Of a DNA stretch of 64,000 bases, positions 1 to 10,258 are shown one piece after another. The notes beneath the pieces were generated by a model, which worked only from the letters and a program-made list of their open reading frames with translations, was not told where the DNA came from and searched no databases. This DNA comes from Micromonospora lupini str. Lupac 08 (lineage in GTDB: Bacteria; Actinomycetota; Actinomycetes; Mycobacteriales; Micromonosporaceae), in contig NZ_HF570108.1 in the NCBI RefSeq assembly GCF_000297395.2, forward strand, positions 3,345,766-3,409,765, in the 5' to 3' direction. Each line of letters begins with the position of its first letter. The first letter of the stretch is position 1. The position numbers were made by a program, and so were the translations under genes.

Positions 1-103
1 CCTGACCGGGCCGGGGCACCCCGGCCGGGCCGGGGCACCCCGGCCGGGCCGGAGCAGCCCGACCGGGCCGGAGCAGCCCGACCGGGTCGGAGCAGCCCGA
101 CCG
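1..103. repeat. 19-bp tandem repeat, five copies plus a partial
   Basis: Five head-to-tail 19-bp units start at 1, 20, 39, 58 and 77, with an 8-bp partial unit at 96-103. The consensus is close to CCCGACCGGGCCGGAGCAG, and neighbouring copies differ by one to three bases. The array ends directly at the stop codon of the glucan synthase on the minus strand. The period is not a multiple of three, so it is not a coding repeat. It may continue left of the window. Confidence 0.9.
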
Positions 104-1567
104 TCAGCGCAGGCCGGCGGCGGCGAGCAGGTTGCCTTCGGGCAGCGCCGGGAGGGCGCGGCCCTGGGACATGCGCTGCTCGGTGCGCTCGGCGGTGAAC
201 GCGGCGTCGTTGGCGATGGCGGCGGCGTAGCTGGCGGCGGTGCGCTTGGCGATGGCCGTCCAGCCGTACTGGTCGTGGACCATCCGGCGGGCGCGGCGGG
301 CCATGGCGCGGGCGCGCTCGCGGTCGGACAGCAGCGCGTCGACGGCGTCGGCGAGCCCGTCCGGGTCGTGCGGGCCGAACGTCATCCCGGTGGCTCCCGG
401 CTCGACGATCTCGGCGAGGCCACCGGTGGCGGCGACGGCGAGGGGCGCTCCGGCGGCGGCGCCCTCCAGGGCGACCATGCCGAACGGCTCGTAGATGCTC
501 GGCACCGCGAAGCAGTCGGACGCCGCCATCAGCGCCGGCAGGTCGTTGCCGCCCAGGAAGCCCGGCATGCTGACCATCCCGCCGAGGCCGCGACGGTGCA
601 CCTCGGCCTCCAGTTCGGCGCGGTACGGGCCGTCGCCGGCGATCACGGCGCGCAGCCCGGGGTGCCGCTCCCGCAGCCGGGGAAGGGCGGCGATGAGGTG
701 CTGTACGCCCTTCTCGTAGACGAGCCGGCCGGCGAAGGTGACCAGGGGGCCGTCTCCGGCGAACCGGGCCCGCGCCGCGGCCACGTCCCGGGCCGGCACC
801 TTCCAGCGGTGCGACTCGACGCCGTTGGCGACCACGTCGACGCGGCCGGCCGGTACGCCGAACAGCGCGCCCACCTCGTCGCGCATGTAGCCGGAGCAGA
901 CGATGACCCGTCCGGACTCGCTGCTGAGCCACTGCTCGACACCGTGGATGGTGCGGTTCATCTCCTCGGGCAGCCAGCCCTGGTGCCGCCCCGCCTCGGT
1001 CGCGTGGATGGTGCTGACGAGGGGGATGTCCAGGTGGTCGCGCAACGTCATCGCGGTGTGCGCGACGAGCCAGTCGTGGGCGTGGATGACGTCGTAGCTG
1101 CCGGCCTGGGTGGCGCGTAGGGCGGTGCGGGTGAGGGTGTGGTTGAAGGCCATCGTCCAGGCGAGCAGGGAGCCGGTGGCGAGGGGGAAGGCGACGGGGT
1201 CTTCGGGTGCGCGCAGGATGCGCACGCCGTCGGCGTACTCCTCCAGGGGTGCGCCCTCGGCGTGGCGGGTGACGACAGTGACGTCGTGGCCGGCGGCGGC
1301 GAGGGCGACCGACAGGGCGTGCACGTGGCGGCCGAGGCCGCCGACGAGCACCGGCGGGTACTCCCACGAGAGCATCAGGATGCGACGGGTCTGCGGCGGC
1401 ACCCCCGGGCCGGGCTGCGCGGGCACGGTCGCGCCGGGCTGCGCGCCGAGGCCGGAATGCGCGGACGGGCCGGGCTGCGCCGGAAGCTGGGGCCGGGAGG
1501 TGAGGGTGGGCCGGTGGGCCCGATCCGTGGCGGTAGCGAGCTGCTCGCCGACCCGCAGCGTGGTCAC
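104..1567 (-). CDS. GT4 glycosyltransferase, glycogen/alpha-glucan synthase-like (Rv3032 type)
   Basis: This is a GT-B glycosyltransferase of family GT4 that probably extends alpha-1,4-glucan from a nucleotide-sugar donor in the cytoplasm. The N-terminal donor-side motif SWEYPPVLVGGLGRHVH closely resembles mycobacterial Rv3032. The C-terminal EX7E motif is visible as E-P-F-G-M-V-A-L-E after SIY. The chosen start is GTG at 1567 with GGAG upstream. The first ~60 residues are low-complexity Ala/Gln/Pro/Gly, and the conserved core starts only at Met near 1375, so that start is also possible. The reading frame stays open up to 1759, but that part looks non-coding. The gene diverges from the glgX-treY-treZ operon, consistent with shared glucan metabolism. 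Confidence 0.85.
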   Translation of the reverse strand: MTTLRVGEQLATATDRAHRPTLTSRPQLPAQPGPSAHSGLGAQPGATVPAQPGPGVPPQTRRILMLSWEYPPVLVGGLGRHVHALSVALAAAGHDVTVVTRHAEGAPLEEYADGVRILRAPEDPVAFPLATGSLLAWTMAFNHTLTRTALRATQAGSYDVIHAHDWLVAHTAMTLRDHLDIPLVSTIHATEAGRHQGWLPEEMNRTIHGVEQWLSSESGRVIVCSGYMRDEVGALFGVPAGRVDVVANGVESHRWKVPARDVAAARARFAGDGPLVTFAGRLVYEKGVQHLIAALPRLRERHPGLRAVIAGDGPYRAELEAEVHRRGLGGMVSMPGFLGGNDLPALMAASDCFAVPSIYEPFGMVALEGAAAGAPLAVAATGGLAEIVEPGATGMTFGPHDPDGLADAVDALLSDRERARAMARRARRMVHDQYGWTAIAKRTAASYAAAIANDAAFTAERTEQRMSQGRALPALPEGNLLAAAGLR

Positions 1568-1901
1568 ATCAGTCTCCGTCCATACGTGGTGGCACGCGCC
1601 GGCAGCGGTGGCGGCGGAGTGAGGGTGGGGAGGGGTGGCCGAGGGCCGAGTGAGGCACGCGCGAACGCGTGTCCCCCGACAAGCAAAGGGCATCGAGCCC
1701 CGGAACGCATCTTGAAAACGCCCATGGTGACGGAGGACACCTGAGGGTGTAGCGCGCATCAGACAGGTGGTTTTCGGTCATCGCCTGAAAGGATGGATTG
1801 GCGCGCGGGGGCGCAGGGCAATACCGGCGTGCGCGCGGGCGGCCCGCCCTCCCGTGCGTTCACGACGCGGTTCGCTCGTGATCAAGTGCTGAAGGAGCGA
1901 C
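1568..1901. other. Divergent intergenic region between glucan synthase and glgX
   Basis: About 330 bases separate the divergent starts and should hold the promoters of both transcription units. The right end carries a clear AAGGAG ribosome-binding site before the glgX ATG at 1902. I saw no convincing long palindrome or recognisable operator. Confidence 0.5.
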
Positions 1902-4019
<2,118 letters not shown>

Positions 4020-4020
4020 C

Positions 4021-6327
4021 ATGGCCGCCACCCCTCCGCAGGCCACCTACCGCGTCCAGGTCCGCCCCGGCTTCGACCTGGACGCCACCGCCGGCATCGT
4101 CGACTACCTCACCGACCTGGGCGTCAGCCACCTTTACAGCGCCCCGCTGCTGACCGCCACCCCCGGTTCCGCGCACGGCTACGACGTGGTCGACCACCGG
4201 ACCGTCAACCCGGAGCTGGGCGGCGAGGCCGCGCGGCAGCGGCTGCTGCGGGCGCTGCGCGAGAAGCAGCTCGGCCTGGTCGTCGACATCGTGCCCAACC
4301 ACGCCGGGGTCGCCGTGCCGCCGGCCAACCCGGCCTGGTGGGACGTGCTGCGCCGGGGGCGCGACTCGTCGTACGCCGACTGGTTCGACATCGACTGGGA
4401 CCGGGGCCGGCTGCTGCTGCCGGTCCTGGCCGACGACCCGGCGGCCCTCGACGACCTGAAGCTCGTCGACGGGGAGCTGCGATACCACGAGCACCGCTTC
4501 CCGATCGCCGACGGCACCGGCGACGGCACCGCCCGGGAGGTGCACGAGCGGCAGCACTACGAGCTGATCTCCTGGCGGCGCGGTGACGCGGAGCTGACGT
4601 ACCGCCGGTTCTTCGCCATCGCGGGCCTGGCGGGTCTGCGCGTGGAGGACCCGGCGGTGTTCGCCGCCACCCACGAGCTGATCCTCCGGTGGGCCGCCGC
4701 CGGCGAGGTCGACGGCATCCGCGTCGACCACCCGGACGGCCTGCGCGACCCCGCCGGCTACCTGGCCCGGCTGCGCGAGGCCGCGCCGGACGCCTGGCTC
4801 GTGGTGGAGAAGATCCTGGAGTACGGCGAGGAGCTGCCGGACTGGCCGGTGGACGGCACGACCGGCTACGACGCCCTCGCGGCGGTCAACGGCCTGTTCG
4901 TCGACTCGGACACCGAGGGCGACTTCACGGCGCTGGACACCCGCCTCGCCGGGCACCACACGTCGTGGCAGGACCTGACCCACACCACGAAGCTGACCGC
5001 CGCCACCCAGCTCCTCGGCGCCGAGCTGACCCGGCTCGCCGCGCTCGCCCCCGAGGTGCCCACCGAGCGGGCCCGCGCCGCGCTCGCCGAACTGGCCGCC
5101 GCTTTCCCGGTCTACCGGGGCTACCCGCCGGAGGGCGCCCGGCACCTCGCCGCCGCCCGCTCCGAGGCGGGTCGCCGCCGCCCCGACCTGACCGGCGCCC
5201 TGGACGCGATCACCCGCCGGCTGCGCAGCCCGGACGACGAGCTGGCGATGCGTTTCCCGCAGCTCACCGGCGCGGTGATGGCCAAGGGCGTGGAGGACAC
5301 CGCGTTCTACCGCTGGACCCGGTTCGTGGCGCTCAACGAGGTCGGCGGCAGCCCCGCCCACTTCGGGGTGCCGCCGGCGGAGTTCCACCGCTTCGCCAGC
5401 GCCCGCCAGGTCCGCTGGCCGGCCAGCATGACCACCCTCTCCACCCACGACACGAAGCGCGGCGAGGACGTGCGCGCCCGCCTCGCCGTGCTCAGCGAGC
5501 TGCCGGGCCGCTGGGCCGAGCAGGTCCAAAGATGGATGGAGTACGCCCGGCTGCCCGACCCGGCGTTCGCCCACCTGCTCTGGCAGACCGCCGTCGGCGC
5601 GTGGCCGATCGAGCGGGAGCGGCTGCACGCGTACGCCGAGAAGGCCGCCCGGGAGGCCGCGGCCTCGACCAGTTGGGCGGACCCGGACCCGGTCTTCGAG
5701 CAGGCCATGCACGCGCTCATCGACCGGATGTACGACGACGAGCAGCTGCACGCCGAGCTGACCGAACTCGCCGCCGCCATCACCCCGGCCGGCTGGTGCA
5801 ACTCGCTCGGGCAGAAGCTGATCCAGCTCACGATGCCCGGCGTGCCGGACACCTACCAGGGCACCGAGCTGTGGGACAACTCCCTCGTCGACCCGGACAA
5901 TCGGCGGCCCGTCGACTTCGACGTACGCCGGGAGATGCTGGCGCGGCTCGACGGCGGCTGGCGTCCCGCGCTCGACACCGACGGCGCGGCGAAGCTGCTC
6001 GTCGTGTCGCGGACGCTGCGGTTGCGGCGGGCGCACCCGGAGCTGTTCACGTCCTACCGGCCGGTGCCGGCGCACGGGCCGCAGGGCCGGCACGTGCTGG
6101 CCTTCGACCGGGGCGGCGCGATCACCGTGGCGACCCGCCTGCCGCTGGGCCTGGCACGCGCCGGCGGCTGGCACGACACAGTCCTGTCGCTTGGTGTTAA
6201 CGAGGTGAAGGACCTGTTCACCGGGCGGGTCTACAGTGGCGGGGAGACCTCTGTGGCCGACCTGTTGGCCGACTATCCCGTCGCACTGCTGGCTCCTCCC
6301 ACCGATGACGCGGAGGCTGCTTCATGA
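4021..6327 (+). CDS. treY: Maltooligosyltrehalose synthase TreY
   Basis: A GH13 intramolecular transglycosylase that turns the reducing-end alpha-1,4 linkage of a maltodextrin into alpha,alpha-1,1, giving maltooligosyl trehalose. The triad is Asp236 (IRVDHPDG), Glu263 (VVEKIL) and Asp477 (LSTHDTKRGED). The 27-residue gap between nucleophile and acid/base matches characterised TreY enzymes. The 768-residue length and the large insertion between strands 4 and 5 of the barrel are typical. The stop overlaps the treZ start in an ATGA arrangement (6324-6327), implying translational coupling. Confidence 0.95.
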   Translation: MAATPPQATYRVQVRPGFDLDATAGIVDYLTDLGVSHLYSAPLLTATPGSAHGYDVVDHRTVNPELGGEAARQRLLRALREKQLGLVVDIVPNHAGVAVPPANPAWWDVLRRGRDSSYADWFDIDWDRGRLLLPVLADDPAALDDLKLVDGELRYHEHRFPIADGTGDGTAREVHERQHYELISWRRGDAELTYRRFFAIAGLAGLRVEDPAVFAATHELILRWAAAGEVDGIRVDHPDGLRDPAGYLARLREAAPDAWLVVEKILEYGEELPDWPVDGTTGYDALAAVNGLFVDSDTEGDFTALDTRLAGHHTSWQDLTHTTKLTAATQLLGAELTRLAALAPEVPTERARAALAELAAAFPVYRGYPPEGARHLAAARSEAGRRRPDLTGALDAITRRLRSPDDELAMRFPQLTGAVMAKGVEDTAFYRWTRFVALNEVGGSPAHFGVPPAEFHRFASARQVRWPASMTTLSTHDTKRGEDVRARLAVLSELPGRWAEQVQRWMEYARLPDPAFAHLLWQTAVGAWPIERERLHAYAEKAAREAAASTSWADPDPVFEQAMHALIDRMYDDEQLHAELTELAAAITPAGWCNSLGQKLIQLTMPGVPDTYQGTELWDNSLVDPDNRRPVDFDVRREMLARLDGGWRPALDTDGAAKLLVVSRTLRLRRAHPELFTSYRPVPAHGPQGRHVLAFDRGGAITVATRLPLGLARAGGWHDTVLSLGVNEVKDLFTGRVYSGGETSVADLLADYPVALLAPPTDDAEAAS

Positions 6328-8048
6328 CCGAATTCTCCGTGTGGGCGCCGGACGCCACCCGCGTGCGGCTGCACCTGCCCGGCGCCGACGACCACGAGAT
6401 GCGCGCCGCCGCCGACGGCTGGTGGCGGGTCGAGGTGCCCGACGGCGGCCCCGACTACGCGTTCCTGCTCGACGACGACGACATCCCGCTGCCCGACCCG
6501 CGCTCCGCGTGGCAGCCCGACGGCGTCCACGGGCCGAGCCGCCTCTACGACCATTCGGCCTTCGACTGGTCCGACAGCTCGTGGACCGGGCGGCAACTGC
6601 CCGGCAGCATCCTCTACGAGCTGCACATCGGCACCTTCACCCCGGAGGGCACCTTCGACGCGGCCATCGACCGCCTCGACCACCTGGTGTCGTTGGGCGT
6701 CGACCTGATCGAACTGCTCCCGGTCAACGCCTTCAACGGCGAACACAACTGGGGGTACGACGGCGTCTGCTGGTATGCCCCGCACCAGCCCTACGGCGGC
6801 CCCGACGGCCTGAAACGGTTCGTCGACGCCGCCCATGCCAAGGGGTTGGGGGTGATCCTCGACGTCGTCTACAACCATTTCGGGCCCTCCGGGGCCTACG
6901 CGCCACGGTTTGGGCCCTACCTCGCCGAGCAGAGCAACAGTTGGGGCCGCTCGGTCAACCTGGACGGCCCGCACTCCGACGAGGTACGCCGCTACATCAT
7001 CGACAGCGTCCTGATGTGGCTGCGCGACTACCACGTCGACGGGCTGCGTCTGGACGCCGTGCACGCGCTGCCGGACTCCCGGGCGGTGCCCATCCTGGAA
7101 GAGCTGGCCATCGCGGTCGAGTCGTTGTCGACGCACCTGGGGCGGCCGCTGTCGCTGATCGCCGAGTCCGACCTCAACGATCCACGGCTCATCACGCCTC
7201 GGGAGGCGGGTGGGTTCGGGCTGCACGCGCAGTGGAACGACGACGCCCACCACGCGCTGCACACGTTGCTGACGGGGGAGCGGCAGGGCTACTACGGCGA
7301 CTTCGGGTCGCTGGAGACGCTGTCGGACGTGCTGACGGGTGGGTTCTTCCACGCGGGCACCTGGTCGAGCTTCCGTAACCGGCACCACGGGCGGCCTGTC
7401 GATCCGCGGATTCCGGGGCACCGGATGGTGGCCTACCTCCAGAACCACGACCAGATCGGCAACCGGGCTACCGGGGACCGGATCTCGGCTTCGCTGTCGC
7501 CTTCTCTTCTGCGCGTCGGGGCTACGTTGCTGTTGACCGCGCCGTTTACTCCGATGCTGTTCATGGGGGAGGAGTGGGCGGCATCCACGCCGTGGCAGTT
7601 CTTCACCTCGCACCCAGAGCCGGAGTTGGCGTCTGCGGTGCGGACCGGGCGGCGGCGGGAGTTCGCGGCGCACGGGTGGCCCGAGGGGGACGTGCCCGAT
7701 CCGCAGGACCCGCAGACGTTCGTGCGGTCCCGGTTGGACTGGGCGGAGCTGGACAAGCCTGAGCATGCTTCGATGCTGGCTTTTTACCAGCGGTTGATCG
7801 CTCTGCGGCGGTCGGTGCCGGACCTGTCGGATCCTCGGTTGCACGCGGTTTCTGTGCAGCACGGGGACCAGTTTCTGCTGATGCGGCGGGGGGACACGCT
7901 TGTCGTGGCGAACCTGGCTGGGCGGGGGCAGGGGGTCAGCCTGCCTGGGGTGGCTCGGCGGGTGTTGCTGGCTACCGGGGAGGGTGTCACGGTGATGCGG
8001 GACCGGATCGAGCTGCCTGCGGAGACTGCGGCGATCGTGGCACTGTGA
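6324..8048 (+). CDS. treZ: Maltooligosyltrehalose trehalohydrolase TreZ
   Basis: A GH13 enzyme that cleaves the alpha-1,4 bond next to the trehalose unit and releases free trehalose, the last step of the TreYZ pathway. An N-terminal beta domain (FSVWAPDATRVRLHL) precedes the barrel. The triad is Asp244 (DGLRLDAVHA), Glu281 (LIAESDLND) and Asp376 (LQNHDQIGN). The length of 574 aa is normal. It is the last gene of the operon. The GC-rich, strongly biased codon use ends here; the DNA that follows is visibly AT-richer. Confidence 0.95.
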   Translation: MTEFSVWAPDATRVRLHLPGADDHEMRAAADGWWRVEVPDGGPDYAFLLDDDDIPLPDPRSAWQPDGVHGPSRLYDHSAFDWSDSSWTGRQLPGSILYELHIGTFTPEGTFDAAIDRLDHLVSLGVDLIELLPVNAFNGEHNWGYDGVCWYAPHQPYGGPDGLKRFVDAAHAKGLGVILDVVYNHFGPSGAYAPRFGPYLAEQSNSWGRSVNLDGPHSDEVRRYIIDSVLMWLRDYHVDGLRLDAVHALPDSRAVPILEELAIAVESLSTHLGRPLSLIAESDLNDPRLITPREAGGFGLHAQWNDDAHHALHTLLTGERQGYYGDFGSLETLSDVLTGGFFHAGTWSSFRNRHHGRPVDPRIPGHRMVAYLQNHDQIGNRATGDRISASLSPSLLRVGATLLLTAPFTPMLFMGEEWAASTPWQFFTSHPEPELASAVRTGRRREFAAHGWPEGDVPDPQDPQTFVRSRLDWAELDKPEHASMLAFYQRLIALRRSVPDLSDPRLHAVSVQHGDQFLLMRRGDTLVVANLAGRGQGVSLPGVARRVLLATGEGVTVMRDRIELPAETAAIVAL

Positions 8049-8391
8049 GGCCTACCGATCATGAACCGATGTTGTCCAAGGGGCTATGTGGCTCGGCGGG
8101 GTGTCCGCCCCTTCTTCGGCCTCCACGCCGTCATTGAGGTACCACCACCCAGCGCGGGATCTTGAGCGTTGACCAGCAAAGCTCACCCTCGCCCTCAGTC
8201 CGGTGCCATACGGCGAGTCTGCGGAAACGCGGCGGCGAACCGCTGCCACGGGACGTCCCAACTGTCCCCCATGTATCCACGCTTCACCTGGAGCTAGGTC
8301 GTCCAGAGTGGAACAAGGGGCCGCACGTACCTGTGCGCGCAGACGTACCGGTGATGGACACACAGTGCGACGAGGAATTAACGTCCTGTGT
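8049..8391. other. Intergenic region between treZ and the accessory island
   Basis: About 340 bases with mixed composition. The nuclease frame is open back to 8203, but this segment shows no codon bias and no family motif, so it is treated as non-coding leader. I saw no tRNA, integrase, direct repeat or strong terminator to mark an integration site. Confidence 0.4.
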
Positions 8392-9681
8392 GTGCATGAC
8401 GAGACCGCGAAGCTGCCGCTTGGCCCCGGTTTGTCTGAAAGGCCGGTGGAGGACCGAGGCCACGAGACGGCGAAGTGGTATGCGTACCAATACGCGTGCA
8501 CGGCACGTGAATGTTTCGCGATGCTCACCAAGCCGCGGCCATGGGTGCTGTGCGAGTGGCACACAGACTACGTCTGTCCTGGACCAGATGGCGCGCAGCC
8601 GCACGTTCTCGTTTCGGTGAAGCATCGAAGTCAGGACCAAGGGGCTTGGGGACTAGCCGATCTGCCTTACAAAGGTGGGTTTAAGGTTCTCTTCGAACGC
8701 TGGATTGCAAGCGAGAAATCCAACACATGTCTCTGGGTGACTAACAACGGATTCAAGATCGGTGCGAATCAAGCACGGGAACTCGCTAAAAATCTTTCGG
8801 CCAAACCCGAACTTCGCGACACCGAAGCATTGAAGTGGTACGCAAAGAATCTGCAACCTGCCATCGGATCCAGCAGCTTGGACGAAACGGTCGATTTCCT
8901 ATCCGCCTTGACGATGTATAGCACTGGTGGAGACGAGCACAGCATGAGAGCGCTCGTTATTGAAGATACAGTGCGGCCAGCATTAGCCAGGCTGGGAGTT
9001 CGGCCGGGTTTCGCCAGGGCGGCCTATGACGCTGCGTTCAACCTTGTGGACGAAGCCGTTCGGGGGCTCAACCCTCACGAGCCGGATGTTGATTGGATGG
9101 TGGGCGATGATCTGGCCGACCATTCAAAGGGCGTCAGAATGATAACCAGGGCTCGTTTCTTGCGTAGACTTCAGGATAGCGGGATCCCTATAACCAGCGA
9201 CGCTATCGACGAGCAGAGCGCTAGCAGCACCGCGATGTCCCGTAAGCTTCGTGCCGGAATGCTTGGGCCAACTGTTGTGTCGGCTGCCCCTCGTCTACGC
9301 CAGCGCTGGTACGAAATTGAGGTCAGCTTCCGGCCCGACGTTCCGAGTCCGTTCGCCGACGAGGTCGGCAGAATTCGGGCAGAGATACTGCATCATGCAT
9401 TAGTCGCGGAGACGCGCACCAGGAGGACGGAAGCGCCTTATGGCCCTCAGATGCATATGGAGCTGAGTCAGTTAATTTCTGCTGCCCACTCAAGCCCCAA
9501 GATTCCTGTCGGCATGCCCGAGCTCATGGGGTGCGTTTACCAGCTCACGGATGAATGCAAAATATGGTGGTCTGACGAGTTTGATCCGCAGCACGAGGCT
9601 CCCTGGATTGCAGGAAGTAGAAGCGGTAGCCAGCACATGCAACTAGAGTTCCCTGTGTTTCATGGTGGCGCTAATGCCTGA
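8392..9681 (+). CDS. DUF4297/Cap4-like nuclease, ABC-3C effector component
   Basis: A predicted dsDNA nuclease of the DUF4297 (Cap4-like) PD-(D/E)XK group. With the GTG start at 8392, the N-terminal domain has KWYAYQYACTARECFAML, then Glu55 and Asp59 (CEWHTDYVC) and the V-S-V-K-H motif with Lys77. That is the D/E...(S/Q)VK arrangement of this fold. A long helical region follows, then a C-terminal segment (GCVYQLTDECKIWW) that resembles ABC-3C C-terminal domains. The start is uncertain: GTG at 8446 is an alternative and neither has a strong Shine-Dalgarno. The gene overlaps the next one. Codons ending in A or T are far more common than in the flanking genes, a sign of transfer. Confidence 0.6.
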   Translation: MHDETAKLPLGPGLSERPVEDRGHETAKWYAYQYACTARECFAMLTKPRPWVLCEWHTDYVCPGPDGAQPHVLVSVKHRSQDQGAWGLADLPYKGGFKVLFERWIASEKSNTCLWVTNNGFKIGANQARELAKNLSAKPELRDTEALKWYAKNLQPAIGSSSLDETVDFLSALTMYSTGGDEHSMRALVIEDTVRPALARLGVRPGFARAAYDAAFNLVDEAVRGLNPHEPDVDWMVGDDLADHSKGVRMITRARFLRRLQDSGIPITSDAIDEQSASSTAMSRKLRAGMLGPTVVSAAPRLRQRWYEIEVSFRPDVPSPFADEVGRIRAEILHHALVAETRTRRTEAPYGPQMHMELSQLISAAHSSPKIPVGMPELMGCVYQLTDECKIWWSDEFDPQHEAPWIAGSRSGSQHMQLEFPVFHGGANA

Positions 9682-10231
9682 TCTTGGAGCGGGCGAATAT
9701 CTTAACGGTTCGCGCGATACTGGCCTGGATTACCATGCGGCCCGCATCTTGCTCTTAGTGGCGGCATTTAGTTATCAGAAACGCAAAGGCATTGACGGAT
9801 TGACTAAGTTGGCAAAGTTGGATTTTCTCCTCAGGTATCCGGTCATGATGGAACGACTTGCGCTTGTTGAGTCGAACGAGACCCCTCCTGATCATTTGCG
9901 GGCGACCGATGAGGAGCGGCTGGCGGTGGAAAGCCGCATGATTCGATACAAGTTTGGACCATGGGATGACAGGTACTACCCCATTCTCGGAATGCTGATC
10001 GGTACTGATCTCGTAAGAAGCTCAGGAGGTAAGGGAAGGTTGCGGATGTCTGTTACCGGAGACGGCAAGCGGGCCGCATCGCAACTCGCCGCCTTGCCAA
10101 CGTGGCGCTTGACCGCAGCTCGATGCGAATACATCGCGACGAATTTTAACACGACCGGAAACAGGCTGAAAGACTTAATCTACGAGAACCTGCCCGATGT
10201 AGTTGACCGTCCTCACCGCACCTACATTTGA
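9662..10231 (+). CDS. ABC-3C middle component (MC2-like) small protein
   Basis: A 189-residue protein with the segment LTKLAKLDFLLRYPVMMERL near residues 46-65, which I recognise as the hallmark of ABC-three-component middle component 2. These proteins carry a winged-helix-like fold and bridge the ABC ATPase and the effector. The end of the protein (TWRLTAARCEYIATNF) is consistent with this. ATG at 9662 lies inside the nuclease gene; ATG at 9674 (ATGCCTGA overlap) is an equally good start. Neither has an obvious ribosome-binding site, suggesting reinitiation from the upstream stop. No enzymatic motif is visible. Confidence 0.55.
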   Translation: MVALMPDLGAGEYLNGSRDTGLDYHAARILLLVAAFSYQKRKGIDGLTKLAKLDFLLRYPVMMERLALVESNETPPDHLRATDEERLAVESRMIRYKFGPWDDRYYPILGMLIGTDLVRSSGGKGRLRMSVTGDGKRAASQLAALPTWRLTAARCEYIATNFNTTGNRLKDLIYENLPDVVDRPHRTYI

Positions 10232-10258
10232 GTCGGTAACCAGATTGAGGATCTCATA

